DNA from: Devosia sp. Leaf420
GTDB lineage: Bacteria; Pseudomonadota; Alphaproteobacteria; Rhizobiales; Devosiaceae
Direction: 5' to 3'
Length of the DNA: 64,000 nt
NCBI RefSeq assembly: GCF_001425445.1
Contig: NZ_LMQU01000012.1
Coordinates: 20,278-84,277 of the forward strand
A program made the translations under genes and the position numbers. How positions within the stretch are numbered: position 1 is the first letter of the stretch; each line of letters opens with the position of its first letter. Below, one piece after another: positions 53,224-60,206 of the stretch. The notes under the pieces were generated by a model, which was not told the origin of the DNA, did no database searches, and saw only the letters and a program-made list of their open reading frames with translations.

Positions 53224-53255
53224 TAAGACGCGGCGAGCGAGCCAAACCTTGGTCC
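53224..53255 (-). promoter_or_regulatory. ECF-type promoter of the sigma-factor operon
   Basis: Reverse strand: GACCAAGG, 16 bases, CGTCTTAT. The -10 ends 26 bases before the start codon at 53197. No other strong promoter is evident before the sigma gene, so the ECF factor would drive its own operon (positive feedback held by the anti-sigma protein). Confidence 0.82.
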
Positions 53256-53291
53256 ACAGCTAAAGATTTTTTCTGGAAAATCAGCCTTCGC

Positions 53292-53323
53292 CACCAAGGT
53301 CTGCGGCGTGGCAAGCGTCACAT
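53292..53323 (+). promoter_or_regulatory. ECF-type promoter of the 53351 gene
   Basis: CACCAAGG at 53292-53299, 16 bases, CGTCACAT at 53316-53323. It is divergent to the sigma-operon promoter, with 36 bases between the two -35 elements. The start codon lies 27 bases downstream of the -10. Confidence 0.82.
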
Positions 53324-53350
53324 CGGCAAGACAACATGAAGGAGACACGC

Positions 53351-54469
53351 ATGCGCTCTTGCGTCATCGCTGCCGGCCTGCTGCTGGCAACCGCCGCCCC
53401 CGTACTCGCTCAAAATACCAATCCCCTCCGCGATGGCCTGGACCACTTGCCGGCAACGCTCCTTTCCGGGCAGACGGGCGACTTCGCCTATTTCCTTGAT
53501 ATGCACACGCTCATGAGCCTTGTGGACGACGATAGTGCCCCTCGTCCCCAGTTGCGTGCTATGCCGATCGTCGATGTCTTGGCCCTCGAAAGCGTCTTCG
53601 AAACCGAGCCGGCCGAGTGGGAAGCCAAGGCCGGCACAACGATCGACAAAATCCGCTACTTTACCGGATATGGCCGCCCACCCAATTCCACCAGCAATTG
53701 GGGTTTGGTTGATGCGGACGCGGCAACTGACATGATTGCAGCGCTAAAGGCGGTGGGATTTGAAGATGCCGGTGTTTCGGGCGTTGTCGGCAATGGCGAG
53801 CCACAGCGGTTCGACCCATCCAAGCGCGATCCCTCTGACCCATGGCGTACTGCAATCGGCGCGGCGCAGTTTGCCGCGGCCGTGGGGACCAATGTGGTCC
53901 AGGCACAAACCCCTCAGGCTGCTACGGTCGCTGCCGGGCAACAGCCCAGCCTTGGTGATAATCCGATCGTTGCAACGGCTCTGGCGGGGCTTGAGCAGGC
54001 AGCCGGGAATGGTCAGGTGGTCCAGGCAGTGGTGATCTCGCCGCTCTTTGGCATGGCCGCTCTCGACCCCGCGGCGATGCTGGCGCCCTCGGCCGATATG
54101 GACGAAACCAAGGAGCGTCTTGAAGAGCAGATGGCCGCACTTAGCCAAGGCATTCCGCCCTATCTCGGAGGGATCATTGCCGATATCCAGCATGACCGGC
54201 CAGGTGTCGGCATTGCCTTGACCTACCCCGACTGCGCTATTGCTGAGGAGGCTGCGGATGCCATAGCGACGCGGTGGGTCGACATGGCCGGCGATGCTGC
54301 ACAGGGCGAGGTTACCGCAAATACGGCCGAAGGCGAGGGAGGCTTCTGCGCTGCCACAGTGAGCGTCTTTGTCGATGCCGATAGTCCCGAGCAGAACCCT
54401 GCCTATCGTGTCCTGATCGAGACCTACACGCGAGGTCAGGTCGGTATTCTACAAATCGGCGAAAACTGA
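53351..54469 (+). CDS. Exported hypothetical protein
   Basis: 372 residues. AAGGAG lies six bases upstream of the ATG; an earlier ATG at 53336 overlaps this site. Signal peptide RSCVIAAGLLLATAAPVLAQ. The N-terminal 150 residues contain LLSGQTGDFAYFLDMHTLM and KIRYFTGYGRPP; a Gln/Ala-rich spacer (VVQAQTPQAATVAAGQQP) precedes a C-terminal half with helices, IGIALTYPDCAIAEEAADAIATRW and GFCAATVSVFVDADS, two Cys. Looks like two-domain periplasmic protein of unknown family. One-gene unit in the ECF regulon; a terminator follows. Confidence 0.78.
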   Translation: MRSCVIAAGLLLATAAPVLAQNTNPLRDGLDHLPATLLSGQTGDFAYFLDMHTLMSLVDDDSAPRPQLRAMPIVDVLALESVFETEPAEWEAKAGTTIDKIRYFTGYGRPPNSTSNWGLVDADAATDMIAALKAVGFEDAGVSGVVGNGEPQRFDPSKRDPSDPWRTAIGAAQFAAAVGTNVVQAQTPQAATVAAGQQPSLGDNPIVATALAGLEQAAGNGQVVQAVVISPLFGMAALDPAAMLAPSADMDETKERLEEQMAALSQGIPPYLGGIIADIQHDRPGVGIALTYPDCAIAEEAADAIATRWVDMAGDAAQGEVTANTAEGEGGFCAATVSVFVDADSPEQNPAYRVLIETYTRGQVGILQIGEN

Positions 54470-54475
54470 GCCTTG

Positions 54476-54505
54476 AGCTCCGGGGCAAAACTGCGCCCCG
54501 GAGCT
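54476..54505 (+). terminator. Hairpin terminator of the 53351 gene
   Basis: Arms AGCTCCGGGGC (54476-54486) and GCCCCGGAGCT (54495-54505) with an 8-base loop, starting 7 bases after the stop codon. The following TTCATTTC is a weak T tract, so it may terminate incompletely. Confidence 0.75.
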
Positions 54506-54570
54506 TCATTTCATCGACCGACAAAGTTACGGCATAGTCGATCGTCCGTTCTTCCCGGATGGAGTATCGG

Positions 54571-55158
54571 TTAGTCCAGTTGAGGCAGTTCAGCCTGGCT
54601 CAACTCCGAGAGATGTTCGGCCTTGAACTCCCGCAGATTGCGCAGAAAAGCTTCCGATGCGGCATCGCCATAAGCGCGCTCACTCATGGCGAAAAGCATC
54701 GATCCTTTCTGGCCGTCAAATTCGCCTTCCACATAGCGATAGCCATTCCATTCGAGGATGAACTCGCCATTCTTGTCCTTGGTTGAGAGCAGGAAGTCGA
54801 GCAGGTACTCGCCATTGTCGGGATTGTCGAAGACGGCGTAATTGGCGACCGGGTCACTGCCCTTGCGCTGCTCGACCATTGCCGCCTGCGCCCCGACAAC
54901 TTCGGTGAGCGGTGCGTCTGTAGCGAGAAATTCTACCATTACCATACTTTCGTAGCTGTCACCAGCGGCGCCTTCGGGCAGGTATTCCTGCTTAAAATAG
55001 CTCGGTTGCGGATTGGACGACCAGGAGAGGATATAGTCCGTATCGCCGACCTTGATCGGACCGGGGACGCCCAGGTAATCGGTTACGCCCTGCGCTTGGG
55101 AAGGCATGATGGAACAGAGCGCGAGCAGCGCCGTGGCGGTAATCGTCTGACGGAACAT
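54571..55158 (-). CDS. Exported hypothetical protein
   Basis: 195 residues with GAGGAGA upstream. Signal peptide RQTITATALLALCSIMPSQAQ. Mature part is beta-rich: DYLGVPGPIKVGDTDYILSW, SMVMVEFLATDAPLTEVV, NGEYLLDFLLSTKDKNGEFILEWNGYRY, followed by an acidic helix at the end. No Cys in the mature chain. No family recognised. One-gene unit behind the promoter at 55198-55229. Confidence 0.78.
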   Translation of the reverse strand: MFRQTITATALLALCSIMPSQAQGVTDYLGVPGPIKVGDTDYILSWSSNPQPSYFKQEYLPEGAAGDSYESMVMVEFLATDAPLTEVVGAQAAMVEQRKGSDPVANYAVFDNPDNGEYLLDFLLSTKDKNGEFILEWNGYRYVEGEFDGQKGSMLFAMSERAYGDAASEAFLRNLREFKAEHLSELSQAELPQLD

Positions 55159-55197
55159 GGGTTGATCTCCTCGACAAGGCAGAGCGCCTCACTACCC

Positions 55198-55229
55198 ATG
55201 TGACGGCGCCTGCAGCCAAGACCTTGGTC
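55198..55229 (-). promoter_or_regulatory. ECF-type promoter of the 54571 gene
   Basis: Reverse strand: GACCAAGG, 16 bases, CGTCACAT. The -10 ends 39 bases before the start codon at 55158. It is divergent to the promoter at 55248, with 18 bases between the -35 elements. Confidence 0.82.
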
Positions 55230-55247
55230 TGGTCGTGACTTTTGTTC

Positions 55248-55279
55248 GACCAAGATTGCGCTCGCGCCCGTCGTCCTAT
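55248..55279 (+). promoter_or_regulatory. ECF-type promoter of the 55304 gene
   Basis: GACCAAGA at 55248-55255, 16 bases, CGTCCTAT at 55272-55279. The start codon lies 24 bases downstream. Partner of the divergent site at 55198-55229. Confidence 0.82.
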
Positions 55280-55303
55280 CAGTGAACAGAAATGGAGAGC
55301 GCC

Positions 55304-55900
55304 ATGCCTTCGCGATTGCTGATTTGGACCGGGGTCATTTTGCTGGCTGTTCCCGCCACGGCTCGGGAGGAAAACTGGCGGGCAGATGCGTTAGAAAAAG
55401 CGCAGGATTATCATGCCGCCAACTTGCCTCCTCTTTGCATGGAGCCCGACACTTCAGAAACGGAGCCGCCCAGTTTCGAATTGCAGGTGGGCGAAGAGAC
55501 GGCGGCCCGCCAGGCGCTGATCGTCGAATTTCCATGCCAGATTGGCGCCTATAGCCAGACCGCGGTCTATCTGCTGTCGGATCAGCAGGGCACGGTGTCG
55601 CAAATCGTCTTCCCGGCACCCAAGTTTGACGTCAATTATGTTGGCGGAGAAGAAAGTGCAGGCGTCGACACTATAGTCGTCTACGAAACGCCCTATCTCC
55701 GCGAAGTGGTCAATCCGAGCTACGATCCATCCAGCCGCACCATGTCAGAGCGCAACAAGTGGCGCGGCTTGGGTGACGCCTATACGGAAACGCGCTGGCA
55801 GTTCAAGAACGGCAAGTTCGAGATTACCTACTTTGCCGTCGATGCCACCTTCGATGGCAAAGATGATCCCATTGTTCTGATCGAACGCGACATCTGGTGA
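55304..55900 (+). CDS. Exported hypothetical protein, DUF1176-like
   Basis: 198 residues from ATG 55304, six bases after GGAG; an ATG at 55292 lies too close to the promoter. Signal peptide RLLIWTGVILLAVPATA. The stretch NPSYDPSSRTMSERNKWRGLGDAY recalls the N-FDP-TRTL-GRGLGD signature of DUF1176, followed by WQFKNGKFEITYFAVD. The usual Cys residues of DUF1176 are absent at that site. Family placement is therefore tentative. One-gene unit; its stop codon abuts the convergent gene ending at 55901. Confidence 0.72.
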   Translation: MPSRLLIWTGVILLAVPATAREENWRADALEKAQDYHAANLPPLCMEPDTSETEPPSFELQVGEETAARQALIVEFPCQIGAYSQTAVYLLSDQQGTVSQIVFPAPKFDVNYVGGEESAGVDTIVVYETPYLREVVNPSYDPSSRTMSERNKWRGLGDAYTETRWQFKNGKFEITYFAVDATFDGKDDPIVLIERDIW

Positions 55901-56842
55901 CTATTGGTCGAGGCTTCGGAGCCCGACAATGAAATGCATGTAGCGCAAATAGCGCTCGCCGGTGGCTTCGTCGCTGGTCGCGACAACCTGTCGTCGTCCT
56001 CCGTCCAGCGCCTCATGCTGCTCCCTGGTTAAAAGGTCTGATCCAATCGCGGACAGCGCATCATAGCGCAGGCTCCGATAACTTGTCTCGTGACCAGCTT
56101 CGATCATCGCGGCGTCCATGACCACGTCGGCGTCGATGCCGCCACACTGTTCGGCGATCCTTTTGCGCTCTCCGTCCAGCACCGCGATCATGTGGCGGTC
56201 GAAGGGCGCTCCTTCAGCGTGCCCGATCTGACTGCTTATCGCCGCGATCTCGCTCTCGCAACGGCCGCTGGGGACCAGATGATCGCGTGGCTGACCCGGA
56301 ATGGTGATGGCTTCGATCAGGGGATCAATCAAGTTCCAGTCGGTCTTCTCCTCGGCGCTGATACAACTCAGCGTCACATAGCCGGAAGGGCTCGGAATGA
56401 CCGCAACGGTGAATGCGCCGCCCGTTTCATGCTTGCCATGGACGCGATGGGCGTAAGAACCGTGAAGGGTAAAATCTTTGCCGCCTTCGATTGTGCCGGG
56501 CACGGCAACCTCTTGCGCCATGCGCTCGTAGGTGCCTGTATCGAGAACGAGGCTATTGACCCAATCCTGGTCCCCCTGCCCATAAGCTGGGTCGTATTGA
56601 AAGCTGATGTCGCAAAGATCGCCGCTGGGATCCACGGCAGGTAAACCCGGATTGTCCGATGACACCGTGATGACCACAATGCCCTCGGGTGTCTGCCCCA
56701 CCAATTTCGCGTCAAAGCCATCCGGTGTTTCGAGCGTCAATCCGAAATCAGGATCGACCAGAACAGGACCGTGCGCTCCATCTTGCGCCAGCGCAGCGGC
56801 CGTCATGCAAGCGGACATCGAAATTGCAGCTATGACCTTCAT
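55901..56842 (-). CDS. Exported hypothetical protein
   Basis: 313 residues from ATG 56842 (GGAGG upstream). Signal peptide KVIAAISMSACMTAAALAQ. The N-terminal domain (about 30-195) has strands DPDFGLTLETPDGFDAKLVG and GIVVITVSSDNPG, like a PsbP- or Mog1-type fold that ends at VTLSCISAE. The C-terminal 110 residues are helical with two Cys (SGRCESEIAAI and AEQCGGIDADVVMDAAM). Family not recognised. One-gene unit behind the promoter at 56864-56895, at the right edge of the ECF regulon. Confidence 0.76.
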   Translation of the reverse strand: MKVIAAISMSACMTAAALAQDGAHGPVLVDPDFGLTLETPDGFDAKLVGQTPEGIVVITVSSDNPGLPAVDPSGDLCDISFQYDPAYGQGDQDWVNSLVLDTGTYERMAQEVAVPGTIEGGKDFTLHGSYAHRVHGKHETGGAFTVAVIPSPSGYVTLSCISAEEKTDWNLIDPLIEAITIPGQPRDHLVPSGRCESEIAAISSQIGHAEGAPFDRHMIAVLDGERKRIAEQCGGIDADVVMDAAMIEAGHETSYRSLRYDALSAIGSDLLTREQHEALDGGRRQVVATSDEATGERYLRYMHFIVGLRSLDQ

Positions 56843-56863
56843 CGAGACCTCCATGTTTCGAAC

Positions 56864-56895
56864 ATAGGACGCTCGGCCAGTCAGCTTTCTTGGTC
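56864..56895 (-). promoter_or_regulatory. ECF-type promoter of the 55901 gene
   Basis: Reverse strand: GACCAAGA, 16 bases, CGTCCTAT. The -10 ends 21 bases before the start codon at 56842. It has no divergent partner, and marks the right border of the regulon. Confidence 0.8.
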
Positions 56896-57077
56896 TGCCA
56901 AGACAGATTTGCAGATGGACATATCGTCTGCGATCGCGATCGCGCCTCGCTCATGAGTTTTACCTAGATGGTCTGATCTGGAAGCATCCGTCCCTCGGAT
57001 GCAGCTGTCGCAATTGTTTCCCCACTGGCGCCTTGTCCCCTCACTCCCAAAAAAATCCAGTTGCAAAGTTTGGCTTA

Positions 57078-57094
57078 GTTGATAACGTTTCAAC
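57078..57094. promoter_or_regulatory. Imperfect LacI-type operator
   Basis: GTTGATAACGTTTCAAC contains the LacI/PurR-family core AACGTT flanked by TGA/TCA, with one extra base on the left. It lies 49 bases before the start of the sugar-binding-protein gene, in the expected promoter position. The LacI regulator at 62343 is the likely binder. Confidence 0.6.
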
Positions 57095-57142
57095 TTACTT
57101 GACGGAAGCGGCGAGACAGCCGCGTCAAGGGAGGAGAAAATC

Positions 57143-58426
57143 ATGTTCAACCGCTCTTTGCGGCGTCGTACCGTCTTGGCCGGCGTCATGCTTGCCGCTC
57201 TTGCCGGCGTTAGTCCGTCCGTCCTTGCGCAGGACATTTCTGGTGATCTTGTCATCCTACAATGGCAGACCGGCACAGATGGTCAGATGTGGAAGGATGT
57301 CGAAGCCAAATTCATGGAGATGCATCCCGGCGTCACCATCAAGGAATTCCAGCCCGCAGGCGGGCAGGGCGATGCCCGTGGCGGTATGCGCACTGCGCTC
57401 ATGGGCGGCGAGGTCGTCGATATCATCATCAATACCTGGCCGGCCTTCCGCGCAGAACTCGTCAATGCCGGAATTCTGCGCCCGATCGATGATCAATGGG
57501 CTAGCTTTGGCTGGGACGACAAGCTCAGCCAATCCTGGCGCGATCTCGGCTCGATCGATGGCACGACCTACGGCATCACCTATACCTATGGCGACCGCTC
57601 GGCGATCTGGTACAAGACCGCCCAGCTCGAAAAAGCTGGCGTCACGCCGCCAAAAACCTGGGACGAGTTCATCGCGAGCTTCGATAAGCTCAAGGCAGCC
57701 GGCTATCCAGCGCCTGTCGTAATCCCTGCCAAATACTGGGCGCATACCGAGTGGTTCGAGACGCTGCTGCTGCGCACCGCCGGCGTCGACGTTGCCGCGC
57801 AACTGGCGGCGCATCAAATTCCCTGGACCGACCCGAAGGTCAAAGCGGCGCTGATGAAATATGCCGAAATGCTGCAGGCCGGCTGCTGCGCTCCGGCGGC
57901 GACCATGCTTGCGATCGAAGAACCTTATCCAACGCTTTATACGGCTGAGGAGTCCAATTACATGCTTTTTGGCATGTGGACCAATGCGGCGCTGAAGAAT
58001 GATCTCAAGCTCGAAGAGGGCGTCGATTATTCGATCTTCCAGTTCCCCGCGTTGGGCATGGGTTTTGACGATACGTCGAGCGTTGATACCAAGGAACTGA
58101 ACGTCACGACCAACGGCGCCAACCCCGCAGCGGCGGACGCTTTCCTCGATTACATCGTCAGCCCCGAGGCTTCCGCCATCATGGCCGGCTACGGTTATGC
58201 CTCACCAAGTTCGGCTGCGGACGGATCGCTCCTTGGTCCGGTCCAGCAGATCGCCACCGGCGCCGTTTCGAGTTCCAAGGTGCAGTTCGTCCTCGGCGAT
58301 CTTCTTCCCGGCGATCTCGTCGATGAATATCGCGTCCAGCTGCAGAAGTTCCTGCAGAACCCAACCGAGGCGACCGTCGACGAAGTGCTGGCCGCCATCG
58401 AAGCCAAAGCGGCAACGGCTTACTGA
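57143..58426 (+). CDS. Sugar ABC transporter substrate-binding protein (CUT1)
   Basis: 427 residues with a GGAGG ribosome site. Signal peptide (a twin-Arg-like RSLRRRTVLAGVMLAALAG). Mature part: GDLVILQWQTGTDGQMWKDVEAKFMEMHPGV, then GGEVVDIIINTWPAFRAELVNAG and TYTYGDRSAIWYKTAQLEKAG, typical of family 1 extracellular solute-binding proteins. The RRR...VLAGV start might be exported by Tat or Sec. It opens the operon with two permeases and a glycosidase. Sugar unknown. Confidence 0.9.
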   Translation: MFNRSLRRRTVLAGVMLAALAGVSPSVLAQDISGDLVILQWQTGTDGQMWKDVEAKFMEMHPGVTIKEFQPAGGQGDARGGMRTALMGGEVVDIIINTWPAFRAELVNAGILRPIDDQWASFGWDDKLSQSWRDLGSIDGTTYGITYTYGDRSAIWYKTAQLEKAGVTPPKTWDEFIASFDKLKAAGYPAPVVIPAKYWAHTEWFETLLLRTAGVDVAAQLAAHQIPWTDPKVKAALMKYAEMLQAGCCAPAATMLAIEEPYPTLYTAEESNYMLFGMWTNAALKNDLKLEEGVDYSIFQFPALGMGFDDTSSVDTKELNVTTNGANPAAADAFLDYIVSPEASAIMAGYGYASPSSAADGSLLGPVQQIATGAVSSSKVQFVLGDLLPGDLVDEYRVQLQKFLQNPTEATVDEVLAAIEAKAATAY

Positions 58427-59388
58427 TGAGCCGGTCTCTGCCCCAGATGGTGGCAGACCCGGCGGACGTTTCCTCCCGCGATGGTGGCGGACGGCTTCGG
58501 CTGCCCGCCACCCGTGGATGGCGCATCAAGGAAACACCGGCTGCCTGGCTGCTCATTACGCCCGTGATCATCCTTTTCGGTATCTCGGTGGTTTATCCGC
58601 TGTTCGATACGCTCAGGCTGTCGTTCTTTGACATCAAAGGCCTGGCGCCAGCCAAATGGGTTGGCTTTGGCAATTACGTTACGCTGTTCAATGATGCGAC
58701 CTTCCGCAACACGCTGCTGACAACGCTGATCTTCACGCTCGGCACGACGGTAATTTCGGTCAGCCTTGGCTGGGCTCTGGCCATGCTTTGTGCCTTTGCG
58801 CCCGTCCATACGACGCCCTTTCGCGGCATGATGTTCGTTACCTTCGGCATTTCCGAAGCGGTATCGGGCTATATGTGGCTCAATATCCTGCGCCCCGACA
58901 AAGCAGGGCTCCTCAACGCCATCATCGGCAATTTCATTCCCGGCTTCGCCCATTCCTGGTTGGGTGACCCCAATACGGCGCTCTGGTCGCTGATCTTCGT
59001 TGCGTCCTGGAGCGGTGTCGGCCTGCCGCTGATGCTCTGCTTTGCCGCGGTTCAGTCGATCCCGCGGACGGTGCTCGAGGCTGCCTATATGGATGGTGCC
59101 AAACCCACGTCGATCATGCGGCATATCATGATGCCGCTGTCGCTTCCGGGTGTACGCGTCGCCATTTTCATCAACCTGCTCGGGGCTTTGCGCGCCTTCG
59201 ACATCATCTATGTGATGACCGGCGGTGGCCCCGTGCGCGCCACAGAGACGGTCGGCTACTTCATGTATCGGGAGTCGATGACACAGTTCAAATTGGGCTA
59301 TGGCGCCGCGGCCACTGTCGTGCTGCTCGTCGCCGTTCTCGTCATTTCCATCCCCGCCATCATCCAGCGCACGGCAGGTGCCAAATGA
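58426..59388 (+). CDS. Sugar ABC transporter permease (MalF-like)
   Basis: 320 residues, about six helices after a polar N-terminus of 35. TGATG coupling to the binding-protein stop codon. The coupling loop YMDGAKPTSIMRHIMMPLSLPGVRVA (about 220-245) with EAAYMDGA is the CUT1 permease motif. It forms the channel with the next gene, which overlaps by ATGA. Confidence 0.92.
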   Translation: MSRSLPQMVADPADVSSRDGGGRLRLPATRGWRIKETPAAWLLITPVIILFGISVVYPLFDTLRLSFFDIKGLAPAKWVGFGNYVTLFNDATFRNTLLTTLIFTLGTTVISVSLGWALAMLCAFAPVHTTPFRGMMFVTFGISEAVSGYMWLNILRPDKAGLLNAIIGNFIPGFAHSWLGDPNTALWSLIFVASWSGVGLPLMLCFAAVQSIPRTVLEAAYMDGAKPTSIMRHIMMPLSLPGVRVAIFINLLGALRAFDIIYVMTGGGPVRATETVGYFMYRESMTQFKLGYGAAATVVLLVAVLVISIPAIIQRTAGAK

Positions 59389-60206
59389 TCGGGCGCATTC
59401 ATTGGTGGACTGTCGTTCTGGTCGGTGTCATCGCGACCATCTGGGTCATCCCGGTGCTCGGCATCGTCGTGACTTCGCTGCGTCCGCCGAGCGAAGTGGC
59501 GCTCGGCTGGTGGCGGCTCGATACGTTCAGCATCACGTTCGACGCGTGGATCCGGGTGTGGGATGAATATCCGCTGGCCCAGGCCTTCTGGTTTACGGCA
59601 ATGCTTGCGGCGCTCGCAACGCTTGGCACCATGCTGCTGACGCCAGCCGCGGCCTACGCGTTCCACTTCCTCAATTTCCCGTTCCGCCGGCTGTTGCTGA
59701 TCCTGATCATCAATGCCTTTGTGCTGCCGCAGCAGGTGGTGGTTATTCCGCTCTTTACGCTCTGGCGGGATTTGAAGCTGATCGACAATATCGCAGCCGT
59801 GCTCATTCCCTATGTGGGTATGAGCTTTGCCTGGTCGATTTTCCTCGTGAAGAACTTTCTCGAGGACTTTCCCAAGGAGTTGATCGAGGCGGCCAAGATT
59901 GATGGCTGCGGGCCCCTTTCGACCCTTCGCCACATCGTCCTCCCCAATGCGACAAGTCCCATCTTTGCGGTCGGCGTTCTGCAGTTCCTCTGGACCTGGA
60001 ACGCACTCCTTCTTCCCATGCTCTATCTGCGGAGCATGCAACCCTTGCCCGTCCTCCTGACCAAGGTATCGGGCACCTATGAGAGCAATTGGGATCTGCG
60101 GTCGGTGGCCGCGATCGTCACCACGATCGTCCCGCTCATCGTCTTCGTGATCTTTCAACGCCAATTTGCCGCCGGGTCGCAGACCCGCACAGGGGCCAAA
60201 GAATGA
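59385..60206 (+). CDS. Sugar ABC transporter permease (MalG-like)
   Basis: 273 residues with six helices. The EAA loop is ELIEAAKIDGCGPLSTLRHIVLPNATSPIFAVG (about 163-195). It is the second channel subunit. The ATG overlaps the MalF-like stop codon, and its own stop overlaps the glycosidase start (ATGA). Confidence 0.92.
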   Translation: MIGRIHWWTVVLVGVIATIWVIPVLGIVVTSLRPPSEVALGWWRLDTFSITFDAWIRVWDEYPLAQAFWFTAMLAALATLGTMLLTPAAAYAFHFLNFPFRRLLLILIINAFVLPQQVVVIPLFTLWRDLKLIDNIAAVLIPYVGMSFAWSIFLVKNFLEDFPKELIEAAKIDGCGPLSTLRHIVLPNATSPIFAVGVLQFLWTWNALLLPMLYLRSMQPLPVLLTKVSGTYESNWDLRSVAAIVTTIVPLIVFVIFQRQFAAGSQTRTGAKE

